In this document: piece by piece, positions 23,801 to 35,382 of the stretch
Layout of the letters: each line of letters begins with the position of its first letter
Numbering within the stretch: position 1 is the stretch's first letter
NCBI RefSeq assembly: GCF_027744825.2
Contig: NC_071347.1
Span: 12,833,501 to 12,897,500, forward strand
Source of the DNA: Synchiropus splendidus
Taxonomy: Eukaryota > Chordata > Actinopteri > Syngnathiformes > Callionymidae
Reading direction: 5' to 3'
Length of the DNA: 64,000 nt
Position numbers and translations under genes: made by a program
Notes under the pieces: model-generated
Databases searched by the model: none
The model's input: only the letters and a program-made list of their open reading frames with translations
Told to the model about the DNA's origin: nothing

Positions 23801-26800
23801 TTAGTGGCTTTACCAGAGCGCACAACAACACATGCCTGCACCCAACACAACACTAAGGCAAACAATTTAATATATTATTTTTGCTTCCTGCTATTTACTT
23901 CCTGTTGTCTTTTACTTAACTTCAGAGGGCATATTGACACAGCAGAACAAAGGTCCGTGGCTGAAGGTAGCTCCCACGGCCTTGTACTTCAGGTGAAAGA
24001 TAAAGGCAAAACAATGGTGCGACTTTTACTCACTGGAGCTAGAGTTTTCCACCTGTGGCCATGAGTCGAGGTTTCCCAACCACAAACACAAACCTGCCTG
24101 TCCCTCATCTATTGTGCTTTGTGTTGCCACAGCGTGGCCTTGAAATAGGATATTTTGCATTGCTGATTTCAGGGGCTGCATTCAGATCTTATCGTGGGAT
24201 TTTCTGACAAGTCCTGCCATCTGCCAGATTCCTGAAGTAGAGCTGAAGATGGAGGAGGTTTGATGACGTCTTATATAGGTCACGTTGTTTCCTCTTTTTT
24301 TCACTTTCTTAGGAACATCTAGCAAGGAGGTCAAATACCAGAGAGAGGGATTACGTTAGGAATCTTTCTAGGGTCCGTTCGGCTTGAGAAAAAGCTGTGG
24401 GGCACCCTGATTAAGAACTCGGTGCTTGTGTATCGACAAGACAATTTGACCGGTAGATGTCAGTAGAGTAAAAGTCCATGACTTGTCTTTATGAGTTTTG
24501 GACCCCAAACACTGGAATGGACTAAGTTCTTACCGTGGACGAAGTATCCCTGCTCCTGCCAGATGAGAAAGGCATCTCCCAGCGCCGAGAAGATGAGACC
24601 CGCCAAGATCTTGCGGGCCCCAGAGTCTGCTCCGAGAAAGCTGAAGCCATGCGATAACAGGAACACCCACAGGCAGAAGATGGGCAGACACTTGATCAGG
24701 GCGCTGAACCAGGACGGACTGGAGGTGGGCAGCCACAGGACAAAGTAAACACAGGTGGCCTTGAAGAACGGCACCAGCTTAGGGCCTTCGCTCTTGACCT
24801 GAAACACAAGAATAGATCCAAAGTAAATTGCGAGTCGTGGCTTCTGCCTGTGCATCCTAGCAAACGCCATTGGCCATGGCAACAATAGAAATTACAATAC
24901 AAATCTCTGCTTCTTTCAAATAGTATCTGCAGCTATGTTTAAGTAGGTCATGATTTTGAAGTTGAAGTGAATCTGGAAGTGATCTAGTTTTAGATGCACT
25001 TTATGTTGCGTCACCAGGACTTGGGCAAACTTTACCTCTGGTCATTTGACCTGCTTTACAATAGAGGCGAGGAAAAGATTCCCAGGCCTTAAAATAGCCT
25101 TCAACATAAAATACTTCCCCTTATTTGGGTGAATAACGTGTGCTGTGTGAGGAAACGCCAGCTTGTGTGGTCTCCTCCATCAGTACCTCAGACACGCACG
25201 TGATCGCAGCCCAAGTGAAACTCAGCAGAAAACACAGACAGCAGGGGGAAATGAAAATGACACCATGTGACCCCTTTTTGAAACCTCTTATCTTGCTGAT
25301 TCTTTTCATTTCACTGCTCATCAGCCTTGCGGCTAGTTATTTGTCGGGGTTGCCCAACGTTTTCAGCCTCTGACTGCCACTCAAGTCATATCTCTCGCTG
25401 TCCAAATATTCACGGTCCAAGTGGGTCACCAAAAAGCCAGAAAGCTGCTTCAGGGAATCAGCATGGGAGAAGAAAAGAGAGCTTGTGTTTTCTGGGAAAC
25501 GCGGTGAGAGAGTTCACTGAAGGAGAAATGAGGAGGGGGAGGTAAAGGGGCTGCAGTTGAGAAGATGAGAGCTGTATGTTGATGTGCTTAAGAGAAACAT
25601 AAAGTGTACAAGTGATGTGATGTCCAGTAGAAGACAAGAGCGGATGATCCACCAGGAGGGGATGCGAGTGAGGGAGGTTGGTGGGTTCAGATGAACAAAG
25701 AAAAAGTGAATGTAAGACAGTGGCGAGGTGAGGAACAATGAGCGAACCCGTGGGAGGGAAGGCCTCCGCCTGAGCCACGCAACAAAGGAAAACAAAGATC
25801 CAGTGACCCCACACCTACACTGGACATCTGGCTTCACCGTTACAGCAGGGTAGCAAACAAAAGCAACACGTGACACAACCTCACGTTCAGGTTTGCTGTC
25901 CTCCAAAACACCACCCTGAGAAGAAGTTCTTGCTAACAAGTTCATTTGGCTGCTCTCATTCAGGATGAACTTCATTTAACTTTGTAATGAAGAATAAATG
26001 ACTGGCCGTCTCCATTATGCGCTTAATGAAACTGCGCTCGCCTGTTCCCGCGTGTCTTTTTAACTCAATAAAAGCAGACCAATGCAGTCAGGCTGGTCAG
26101 TATCAAGACTGTATTAATTAGGGTGGAAACAGGACGAGAGTTCCAGCAGGAAAGCAACATGGGAACAGCCAAGGTTGAGGTCAGCAGCGCTTTCACAGAT
26201 AAGACCTGGCTTCAATGTGGTGTGGCGCACAGGCTGTTTTGCTTACTCAGATTTACATTCAACTGGGTCGGTTTGCCAAATGTTTTTTTTAGGTTCTGTG
26301 TGTTCCCTCTCTGCTGCGCAATACTACATACTTTAAAGTCAGGTGGCCCCAGGACCAAATGCAGCCCATTGCCTGCAAACTCCGAAATATGTCACACCAA
26401 GTTTGAATTTCAAATTTGTACTTTGCATTTTTTATTAGTCGATATTTAAATGTGGAGTTGTTGAACACGTTTAAGCACCATTTTTAGAAACTCAATTGTA
26501 ATGGATTTTCTTTTTTTTTTATATCTCTATCATGTGCCAAACTTAATTCAATGATAAAATGTACCATATTTATCATTTATATGATGAACGTCTTTAGCAA
26601 TGCTGAGGTTTGGTTGAATATGTTGGGTGATACAATTTTAAGTGCCTATATACATTTTGAATATAGTTTCTCACTCTGATCTTGGCTGCTCTTGAGTTGC
26701 AAAGATTCTCAGCCAAACCGCATTTGAGCATACGTCCACAGTGCTTGGTAAGCATGACTGAAATTCATGACGTGTTTTGGAGCGGCTTAAATTACGATGT

Positions 26801-29800
26801 TATTGACTCTCTATATGGCTGCACATCCTGTTCGGCCGCAGCCACTATTGTTCCTCCACTCAAGTGCATCCTGAACTATTCAGGGCAACACTGCACCGTC
26901 CCATTTGTGAGCGAGACAGCTCATATAATCCACCAAGACGGACAGTAGCGACAAGCACGGCAGTTATTAATAGCTATTATGGTGTTATAAGGTAAGCTGA
27001 AGGATCAAACATTTGGTCGGCTCTTTAGGAACCAACTAGTGTGTCGGGGCACCTTGGGGACATTTTTATTGAGCTGGATTCATCTTTCTTTCAAGCATAA
27101 AACAACAACTTCAGGCTTGAAAAACATTGACAAAGAAGTCTGACTGTTGTTGCAGATGAGTTCACAAGCTTGTTAGTACGGTGGTATGAGGAGTCTCAGG
27201 TGTCTGTTGGCATTATCCGCGTAGAGGAAAATCACCTTGAGAGGAGCCAAAACCGGCAGACAGAGGAAAGATCGGAAAGGTGTCAAGTGTCTGTGGTTTG
27301 GAACGGATCAATCTGTAGAGTTGCCTCAGACACAGATAAAGATCTGTCTGGTGAAGGATGTAATGAACCAACCACAGCTCTCTGGCAGGACAACAAACAT
27401 GAGGCAAAGTTTGGGATGCGTTGGTAAGAAGATGCAACTGGGCTGAGGAGGACATGCAGAACTGTGTAGTGCACTTGAGCCATCCAAACAGTCCAAGATA
27501 ATTTCCACGGCCCGCTATTTTCAGGCTGTAGCTCAAAATATTTCCATAAACACACCAGCAAAAATTTCCCATCACAAGTTGGCACCGTAAGTCGGGCAGC
27601 TCCCTAGTCATCCCTATCCTCTTCACGTCCTCCTAACTTCATCCATGACCTTCGCTGGTTGTCATCCTCCTCTCCTTTTAACTACTATCTGTATTCTTTA
27701 ACCAGTTCTGTCTCTCTTCTACATGTTTCTGCCCTCTCCAGCTAAAATCATCTACGCTTCAACACATGCTGTCTGAGCTCCTCAAAATGTGTCAATCTCT
27801 TGTCCTGTTTTTCCACTCATTCACGCTGAAAACAAAACCCAGTGTAAGCCTCACTTTTTCTCAGGAAAGGACATGTTCTCTACTCAAAATGAACATTCCT
27901 TAGGTAACACAAGAGTTGAGTCTGTTCCACACTCAGGCAAATGAGTACAACTATCTAGTCTGTGCCCAAAGTACCATGGTTCACAGAGCCCTGTGCGCTC
28001 CGAAGATAGCAGTTCAGACAACACTATTACCTCTAGACATGTGAGGGAATTTACGCTCAGTTCCACTGAATGATAAACACAACAACCTTGAGAAGCAGCG
28101 GCCTCAACATTTATGGCTGCTGTCCTGTCAGGGAGAAGCTTGGTTGAGGTATGAGCAGCAATAAGAGAAATACAGATGAGCACAGTGTCCAAAATTTTTT
28201 TGTACAACCAGTTCAAATCACCACTTCTAGCTCCATGGTGTGAGCCTGAATGTTCATTCTCATACTCTTGCGAAGCTTGAAATGGCTCACTGCCCAAGAA
28301 CACGGTATCAATATACATACTGTAGTAACATTAAATTACAAACTATTTACAACAACCTATTCACAAGGAGATTAACCGTCTACTTGGTAGTTCTGCGCCA
28401 CCTCCACTGTGCGTATGTGAAATCTGATCCATGAGACATATGAAGGATGTGTAGCCTCCTCCTGTGGACAATTTGGCAGATGGGGAGTGTAACATAAGTA
28501 TCACTCTGAGGGACACAGCTGTGAGTCATATGACGTTGTTTTTAGGACCATCACGCTTCAGGTAAATACGAGAAGGATTAAATGTCTACAGCGTGTCCTG
28601 TTTGATTTACACAGATATGTTTGCAGATAAAATGTGTGTTTAAATCAGATACTGCGGCTGAATGTGTGTGAAACCCCTTTGGCCCTTGTCTCATAAAACC
28701 CAGCGACAATTGCGGTATCATAAATTCCCAGTCAAATCCCATTAATTTCACACTCATCCACACAAGAGAGAATGAGCTTCAGATTAGTGCGCTCCGAGAT
28801 GTGAATATCAGGTTTTATGAGGCTGAATTAGTGAAGAATTTGTGTCTGAATAACATCCCAGCTGTCTTGGAGCCTCTTTCTGTTCAGGCCTGGCACAATT
28901 GGACAACACCTCAAATCCATCCCTGGCGGTGTGAAGGAGTTACCGGTTACAATATGACATTACATTAATATCTCAATTTCTGATGCAGTCTTTTACGTCG
29001 CAGGGGCAGCAGCTGGAGCAGAAAGGGCTCGGCCTCACTCGACCCTGAAACATGACCTCAGGAAAGTTGCCCAACTACCTTAAAATATATATTCATACCG
29101 ATAAGAGAATCAGACATCCACTCTCTTAGTAAAGGACAGGAGTATGAGGCAGCTGCATACCTTCACTGAACAGGAGCAGTGGGGTGTATTTTAGTGTCAC
29201 ATACATTGGGTGGTTGCCTAGTTACAAGACTTATTAGTTTAGTATTTGTATTGCAGCAATAAAATCACACTCCACAGAGGCGGTGCTTCATGTGGATCTC
29301 CTTCAGGACAGATGCACAGAAACAGCAGCCAAGAGAGATTCTTGTTTTGCAGAATTATCAGATTCGGAGGAGGTTGTTGTCATGATGAGTGCCAGCCAAC
29401 ACTGCGCACGCGCAAGAAGAGAAATAAAAAAGACCTAAAAAAAAGGACGTCGTGCGACAACGTTCTTCAATGAGAGCGAGTAGGCGATTTAGGAATTGAG
29501 GAGAAACATCTTCCATCATGTGGAATAACGATAGTCGGGGAAGCGTTGTCATTGTCGAGATAAATATTCAGGGGGTAAAAGTTCCCACACATTGCGGAGC
29601 TCAGAGGTTTAGACACTGTCCGGACATGTTAAAGAACAATAAATCGTGAAGTCGACTGTGATGAATTTCCTTACGGCGTCACATTCATATTGAAATAAAA
29701 TACACACCGACAACAGCCACCGAACGAGTGAAGGATGTAATCACAGATCATCCTGTGATCTTTGAGCTAAACTAGCGACTAATGTGGCGCCACGATCTGG

Positions 29801-29849
29801 CATTGAATCCAAGCAAGTTGACACTTACCACAGTCACAGGAGAAACCAT
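20885..29849 (-). CDS. TMEM86A: TMEM86A, lysoplasmalogenase-like multi-pass membrane protein
   Basis: Coding exons on the minus strand: 29829-29849 (7 residues, MVSPVTV), 24534-24798 and 20885-21312 (stop TGA at 20885-20887). All junctions are GT/AG and in phase, giving 237 aa against about 240 in mammals. The family (YhhN/TMEM86) comprises multi-pass ER/plasma-membrane proteins that cleave the vinyl-ether bond of lysoplasmalogens to release an aldehyde and a glycerophospho-base. Visible signatures are VKSEGPKLVPFFKATCVYF at the start of exon 2, then GDAFLIWQEQGYFVHG across the second junction, YPYLSGPFTYLVAVYIALIGFM, and SDLTIAVNKFCFPVPHSR near the end. At least seven hydrophobic stretches are seen. 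The short first exon, about 5 kb from the next, matches the known mammalian N-terminus. The gene is head to head with SPTY2D1. TMEM86B is excluded by closer match to the A paralogue as I recall it. Confidence 0.95.
21540..22015 (+). mobile_element. Non-autonomous DNA-transposon-like repeat, copy A
   Basis: It starts near an ATTAGCCGCTACTTTT block and ends in GTGCTCTATAGTCTGGAATT. The interior carries ATCTCCTGGAGGACGGGAGA followed by GAAGCAGCAGCTGAGAC, shared with the copies near 45.0 and 47.5 kb. Both ends carry versions of an AGCCGC/TTCCAGACTATAG terminal signature. No transposase is encoded; the short frames shared by the copies are probably coincidental. Confidence 0.65.
22380..22690. other. 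Possible conserved non-coding element in TMEM86A intron 2
   Basis: Balanced composition, several TAATTA-like cores and no open frame, wedged between repeats. Candidate enhancer by appearance only. Confidence 0.2.
22758..23056. mobile_element. About 300-bp MITE with TACAGTAACATCCGA-type inverted ends
   Basis: The left end reads TACAAGTAACATCCGACTTA. The right end, reverse-complemented, reads TACAGTAACATCCGATTTAC, so about 19 of 20 positions pair once a one-base insertion is allowed. The interior has no transposase. The CAGT-type end and TA border are compatible with a Tc1/mariner (pogo/Tigger-like) non-autonomous element; that placement is inferred. Confidence 0.65.
23160..23560. mobile_element. 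hAT-like non-autonomous element
   Basis: It starts with TTAGGGCTGCGTATTGGCAC and ends with GATATTTTCTTACACCCTTA. The termini are imperfect inverses (TAGGGYTG), and the flanking interior on both sides is built of ATACGATATGTATC/GATATGTATCGATA palindromic pieces. This is a common architecture for short vertebrate hAT elements. I could not find a matching 8-bp target duplication, so the exact ends are uncertain. Confidence 0.5.
24799..29828 (-). other. TMEM86A: TMEM86A intron 1
   Basis: A 5-kb intron between the 7-codon first coding exon and exon 2. Frames of 137 codons (27213-27626) and 144 codons (27884-28318) on the minus strand have no recognisable domains or splice context. A possible conserved block lies at about 28570-28960. 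Confidence 0.8.
28570..28960. other. Possible conserved non-coding element in TMEM86A intron 1
   Basis: About 390 bases of even composition with repeated ATTAATT/TGAATTAGT cores and no coding signal. Suggested as regulatory from composition; unverified. Confidence 0.2.
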
Positions 29850-29989
29850 GTCTCCCTCGTCGGTGTGGGAGCCGTTAGGAACGTGTTTAGTACGTTAGAG
29901 GACTTTATCCGTCCAGTTTATGTTCTGCTGAGAGAGATGCCGATTGTTTTTGTCTCCTGTCTGTTGGGCGGGATCAAGAGCTGTGGAAG

Positions 29990-30070
29990 GACGTCGACCA
30001 ATAGGACTGCGCCGTAACGTGTGTGTTGACCAATACAATACCAGAATTGTTTGAAAAGGCGGGGCTATCT
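29990..30070 (-). promoter_or_regulatory. TMEM86A: Likely TMEM86A promoter: two CCAAT boxes and a GC box
   Basis: CCAAT occurs at 29998-30002 and 30030-30034, and GGCGGGGC at 30058-30065. All lie within 220 bases upstream of the TMEM86A ATG (29849, minus strand), in a locally GC-rich TATA-less stretch. Orientation is inferred from gene position. Confidence 0.45.
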
Positions 30071-30950
30071 GTGAGCTGGGAGGTTCATAACTCGTGTTTA
30101 CGTCCAGGAGCAGATGGCCTTTATTTACATTTCAGAGAAACGACGATTGATGCTGTCTAACATAGAAATTAAATTCTCGGATATAAACGTATTAACCACA
30201 CTGAGTTTATTCGTTAACCTATTGGTGAATAACACATCCCCCCCCCCTTTTTAAAAAAAAATCGTAATCTAGTATCTTAGTTTGTTCTGATTTGGTGTAG
30301 TTTAAAAAAATGAATATACCTCAATGAGTTTTGAAATATATTACTCTAAATTCTATTTTAATTAAATTATTGTTTGTGCTTGTATTATAATAAACAGAGG
30401 CGAGATCGTGCTTTCAGGTTAACTGAAAGGAAACAGTGACATCGAGTGGAGCGGTTTTGTATAGACATGCAGATTTTTATTACATTGAAAGACGTACTGA
30501 GTATGAATATAGGCACGCAAATTGTGTCTAAAGTGTGTATTTTCTTTTGAAATAAGCAGTTTTTACATGTTATACTTCAAATCTAACGACAGTTGTATGA
30601 TAAATAAAAAAATATGACTAGAAAGACTGGAAACATATAATTGTACAGTACATTTTCCAGATTGCCCTCCTCGTTTGCTTTTGATTGAAGTCATACTTTT
30701 GTTGTTTGAAAACAATACCTTGAGAATAATCGTCTTGCCTAAAATTCCGTATTAAGTACAAGACGATGCTGAATTTACTCAAATTATTCTTAGTAGAACC
30801 TAACGTAATCCGATTTTTTTTTCAAAAACTGAGGCAAATTTTACCTCCTTATGACACCGTAAATACACTATATAAAATTTTTTACCCATAATATAAAGGC
30901 CAGATGTCAGATATACATTCCGGATAATATGTATTTAATGCTTCTGCGCA
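30071..30950. other. Intergenic spacer between TMEM86A and SPTY2D1
   Basis: AT-rich DNA with poly(C)/poly(A) runs near 30238-30262 and no exon. Confidence 0.7.
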
Positions 30951-30954
30951 GCAA

Positions 30955-31015
30955 AATACGACTACTTCCGGCCAAAGCGGAAGTACGCTGCAGTGAATCA
31001 TCTCACTTCCTGTTA
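30955..31015 (+). promoter_or_regulatory. SPTY2D1: Likely SPTY2D1 promoter with three ETS-type sites
   Basis: ACTTCCGG (30963-30970), GCGGAAGT (about 30977-30984) and CACTTCCTG (31004-31012) fall within 50 bases, about 400 bases before the ATG. Clustered ETS/GABP sites are typical of TATA-less housekeeping promoters. The downstream stretch to 31394 is probably 5' UTR. Confidence 0.45.
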
Positions 31016-31394
31016 ACAATCTTTGTGCTCTGTGAATTTGTCGGCGTTACTCACATATGGTTTCATCAATATTCCTGACGTTATTATGGCTAAATTTCGT
31101 TGCCACTCTATCTCAATAGCAATGACTGTGTTTCGAGCCAACATTTGAGTAGGAAGGAGTATTTTCACCGCCTGTTGAGGTGGTTCGACGAAAGGTTAGC
31201 TTCCAGGCTAACGAGTGCTAGCCTAAACAATCGTAACCAAACAGCTGATTTCACTGCGAGACGTCAGTCAGAGATGTGTTAGGTTTCCGTAAACCAGTCG
31301 AATGAATTCGACCCGTTAAAACGACGAATCGTCCACAACGTGGCATTTTTGCTCAGGGGCGACCCGAAGCCATCTGTTCTTAACTTCTGCCAAC

Positions 31395-34300
31395 ATGATG
31401 GACTTCGACAATGTTTTGAATCTTGCCTCCCAAAACCAAGGCGGTGGCAGTACTAAGGTAGGTCTTGAACTCGTATTGCTTTAAAGTGTGTTCCTGAAAT
31501 GAATGTTTAGTCGTCGAAAATGTGCCCGCTCATCTGCCTGCGTGGACGGGATCCTGTGGCTAACTAACATGGTGGCTAACCGTTATCTGAGACTTTGTTT
31601 CGCCTGCTACGTGATAGATGACAACGATGTGAGGATATAGAAGAGCGTTCAGTGATTTGTCATCTTTTGTATCTGGTCAGATCCACTCCATGTCTAGTGA
31701 AAATGGAGTATGGGAAGGTTTTAAATTGCTGACTGGTTTTGTTTTCTTGTTTCAACAGAAAAGATACAGTTTACAAGTTGCTCCACCGAAAAAGGATCCT
31801 CGGGCCAAAGTTGTCAATCCCAATGCAGTTCAAGCGCTGTTAAAGAAGCGACAGTTGGAGACCAGACAAAAAGGTTGGTTCTGAATTGTATTTTAAGTGT
31901 TCTGTGTTATGTAAAACTCATGGGTGAATTATATTATTTATTGGTTGTTATAGCTTACACTTATAACATGGAATAAAAACCAGTTCCTCCACTGTCTCCC
32001 TTTCTATCAGGGACAAAGATAAATTTGTATTGGTGTGTCATTTTCTGCATGCCGTGTTTTACTAGTTGAGACTTGGAGAATGTTTTAAATCCTAAATTGT
32101 GAAATGTTCTCTAAAATTCTGAATTTTTCAGAAATGGAGATAAAGAAACAGAAAGAGGAGCTCCTTGCTAAAAGAGTGGAGCTGAAGTCGGACCGTAAAG
32201 CCCGAGCTATGGCGTCTAGAACGAAAGACAATTTCCATGGTTACAACGGCGTCCCTTTCGTCGAACCACCCAAGAAGAGAAGGTCAAAACAAGACATGGA
32301 GGAAGATGAGCACTCCATGGCCAACGGTCGATTCAGAAACTACGCAGTGGAAGCCGAGGACGATGAGGACAACTATGAGTATGAGCCGTCGGATTCCGAG
32401 CCAGAGCCTGAACCGGTCCAGAGACCAGGAAAGCCCTCTGCTAAGAAACCAAATGGCACCCAAAAATCTGCAGCCCCTAGCATGAACTTTGCAGACTTGC
32501 TCAAGTTGGCAGAGAAGAAACAGTTTGAGCCTGTTGATTTGAAACGAAAGGTTGTAAAACAAGAAGAAAGACTTCGTACAGCTGATGAGATAAGAGAACA
32601 TGAAATGGAGCAAAAAGCCAGGAGGAGAGACAAAGACCCGAGGACAGAAAGGGACAAAGACAGTAGGCCAAGTTCGGCGTCAGCTCGGAAAGGCAATGCA
32701 GAGAAGGAGCATAATAATGTAAAACCACAAAAAGGCTCATCGGAAAGACCCGGGCAAATTTCTGGATCAGGAAAGAAATCCAGTTCAGCTCCCTCAAACG
32801 ATAAAACCCACGTGTCTTCTAAGCCCCTGAGCAGGGACAGAGAGGGACTCAAGGCGCGTCAGGGTGACAAAGAAAGACCCAAAACAAGTATGTCAAGTTC
32901 ATCTGGTGGCATGACCAAACTCCCATTAAAAACATCTCTATCTCAGGTTTCTGCTAAACAGTCCCCTGTCAGGACTTCATCTGGTCACAAATCAAGTGAG
33001 GTTAAAAAAAATGGCTTACCGTCACCGAAAGGGAGAGCAGCAAATGCCACTGGGTCCAGACCGTCGTCAGGACAAAGACCTGAAGTCGGTAGCTCAAAGC
33101 AGCAAAGACCCAGTCAGGCCAGCTCAGTACGACAAGTACCTGCTGCACCAACAGGAAAGGGGCAGCTAGTGAGATCTGGAGGCAGCACCTCAGGTCTGAA
33201 GCCTTCATCTGCTGGGCCGTTAAAAGCAGGAAGCTCTCAACAAGCGAGACCCCGGGACCCAGCCAAATCGTCCCTGGCTAGGCCTGGTGGGAGCAGCTCC
33301 CAGGCCGCTGCGCATGGACCCCCGGGTCGGGCCAATTCAGCAGGGGGGTCACTTGCAGGAAGGCCTCCAGGAGTAGCTGGCTCCGGACCAGGAAGACCAA
33401 TGGGTGCTGCAGGGTCTGGACCTGGAAGGCCGTCAGGTAGACAGACATCAGGTCCTGGGAGGCCAACAGGAAGTCAGGGAAATGGAATGGGTCGACCCAC
33501 AGGTAGTGTAGGACCCGGGAGACCAATGGGGAGCTCAGCTGCAGGACTTGGAAGATCCAAGTGCACAGTTATGTCTGAGACCATTTCTTCCAAAAATGTG
33601 GGTGGACCCAGACCAGGAGGCCCTCTTCGACCTGGAATGCAGCAGAGGCCAGGAATGGGTCCCAGACCCCCCGGACCAATGAACAGACCACCAGGTAATT
33701 TTCATTCATATCATCACCACCATCAGGAGGCTGTAAATTGACCATCAGCAAAACAGCCTTCAACCAAATACAGAGGATGAATTCTATTACCACGACTGGC
33801 TCCTCCAGCTTCTTCTGAATTCTCTCTTTCAGCTGACCAGTGTTTGAGCTCTGAGTGAGGAGCAGCTCCAAATTTAACTGGGGAAATACATGCTGTTTAA
33901 ATTTTTTTTTTTTTTTGCGAAGCAAGTTTGAAACCATTAAAATAATTGTTTAGGGTCATCTATTTTTGGCCAGTCCATGTTCATGAAACACAGATCGCTG
34001 AAAGATGTTTTGAACAAGAGTAAAACGTGGCTTTAGCAACATCAACTGTACAATCAGTTCAGAAGGGTTAAAGGTTTGTTTGCTGGATCGATTCTCACTG
34101 CCTTGTCAGGGTCAGAGAGCTTGTCTTGTGGTTTGTGAAATACATCTGATCATCTCCTCTTCTGTACCCGTTTTCCTAATCCAACTTAGGCACCATGTTG
34201 CCACCAATCACTTCTGCGTACAAGAGGAAGTACGAGGATGATGAAGACGAGTACGACCCGGAGATGGACGATTTTATCGACGACGTGGAAGACGAACAGG

Positions 34301-34684
34301 AAGAAGTGTCCAAACATATCAGAGAAATCTTTGGCTATGACCGAAACAGGTAACTTGGCAAATCATTTTGAACACGATTCCTTTAATCTCTTTCCCTAAT
34401 ATTGATCGCGAAATATTCTCTCCTCCTTCTCAGATACAAAAATGAGAGCGACTACGCTCTCAAGTTCATGGAGAGCAGTTGGAAAGATATGCAGAGAGAA
34501 GAAGCAAGAAGGTACAAATATTAGAAATGAAAACTCTAAATCTCACCTGGTTGGGCTTTTTTAAATGTCATTCTATTTGTTTATCATCAGCTTGAAACTG
34601 GCTGTGCAAGAGGACCTGGAGGAGGAGAGAAAAGAAGAGGAAGAAATGAAAAGAAAGAATGCCAAGAGGAAAAGAAGGAACTGA
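31395..34684 (+). CDS. SPTY2D1: SPTY2D1, SPT2 histone H3-H4 chaperone
   Basis: Six coding exons: 31395-31457, 31759-31873, 32132-33694, 34190-34349, 34434-34511 and 34591-34684. All are GT/AG and in phase, giving 690 aa (689 if the second of two adjacent ATGs, at 31398, is used; the mammalian protein starts at the equivalent of the second and has about 685). SPT2 binds H3-H4 tetramers during transcription and supports RNA polymerase I. Conserved N-terminal landmarks are KRYSLQVAPPKKDP and KARAMASRTKDNFHGYNG. Next come an acidic tract around residues 105-130, a basic Lys/Glu/Arg region, a long disordered Ser/Pro/Gly region with repeated GPGRP units at about residues 455-535, then KCTVMSETISSKN. 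The C-terminal SPT2 domain (about 580-689, exons 4-6) has an acidic DDEDEYDPEMDDF helix, SKHIREIFGYDR and DYALKFMESSW, ending in a basic tail. Exon 3 is unusually long. Confidence 0.97.
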
Positions 34685-35382
34685 GACAGTTTTAACTGCT
34701 TTGCTGGCTTTCGTGCATTTCCGGGAAACGTCACACAATTCAGGAGAAGAAAGGGTGTGGATTTTAGTTGACTGTTTTGAGATGCTCCTTTTTATTTATT
34801 CCCCCCACTGAATGCAGGGCGTTGGCTGACAAAGGTCCTGTGTTTCTGAAAGCAGTTGGGCTGTGAGGTGATTTTTAAAACCCGACAGTGCAATTTTCCC
34901 TCATGATTCTTGTGTTTTTCAATAGAAGTTTAGTTGTATATACATGAGAAGTCCAGCCCAGCCTGACTTGCTTGTGTACGTGTGTTTGGGGGAAAAAAAG
35001 AAATGCTTGATGAGAGAAAAGGTGGTATTTAAGTGATTTCCTCTGTAGCTTCTGACAATCGTACTAATATATTATGTGTACAGACACAAAAGTCTACACC
35101 CTTTAATGCAAATTAATACTTTTTTTTGCTACCTGTTGTGTGGAAACTGGTTGTTTTAATACGTCACGCATTTTGAAAAGATCTCTGTCCTCGTGAGTTT
35201 TTTTTTTTTTTACCTGTTCTTCACTTTGGCCCTCTGGAGTCGCCGTTGCTGAAACTGGAATGGAGGCGGCTTGTTCATCTACTCCTGGAAGTTTGCGGAA
35301 GTTTCTCTATTACCAAGGTTGGGAGCCGAGTTCGTCGGAGGAAAAAGCGAGGAGGCGTTTTGTTTTCGAAAACCCTCGAGAG
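34685..35382 (+). other. SPTY2D1 3' UTR and UEVLD 5' flank
   Basis: About 700 bases separate the SPTY2D1 stop from the UEVLD start in tandem. I saw no perfect AATAAA. The last 130 bases are open in the UEVLD frame (an ATG at 35260 precedes the preferred start at 35383). Confidence 0.6.

Larger units (their letters stand above)
21313..24533 (-). other. TMEM86A: TMEM86A intron 2, repeat-rich
   Basis: A 3.2-kb intron holding one copy of the three-copy transposon-like family (about 21540-22015), a possible conserved block (about 22380-22690), a TIR element (22758-23056) and a hAT-like element (about 23160-23560). No additional exon seen. Confidence 0.8.

Noticed and set aside
25458..25975. Overlapping 118- and 153-codon minus-strand frames
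   Set aside because: Mutually overlapping low-complexity Ser/Leu-rich frames with no homology; chance in a purine-rich strand.
27213..27626. 137-codon minus-strand ORF
   Set aside because: Overlaps several other frames of similar length; composition looks non-coding and no family match.
27884..28318. 144-codon minus-strand ORF
   Set aside because: No recognisable domain, no splice signals or promoter, lies in TMEM86A intron 1; consistent with chance.
31100..31282. 60-codon frame in the SPTY2D1 5' UTR
   Set aside because: Begins with TTG, not ATG, so a uORF claim is unsupported.
32284..32852. Minus-strand frames of 98-159 codons
   Set aside because: Antisense shadows of the long SPTY2D1 exon 3.
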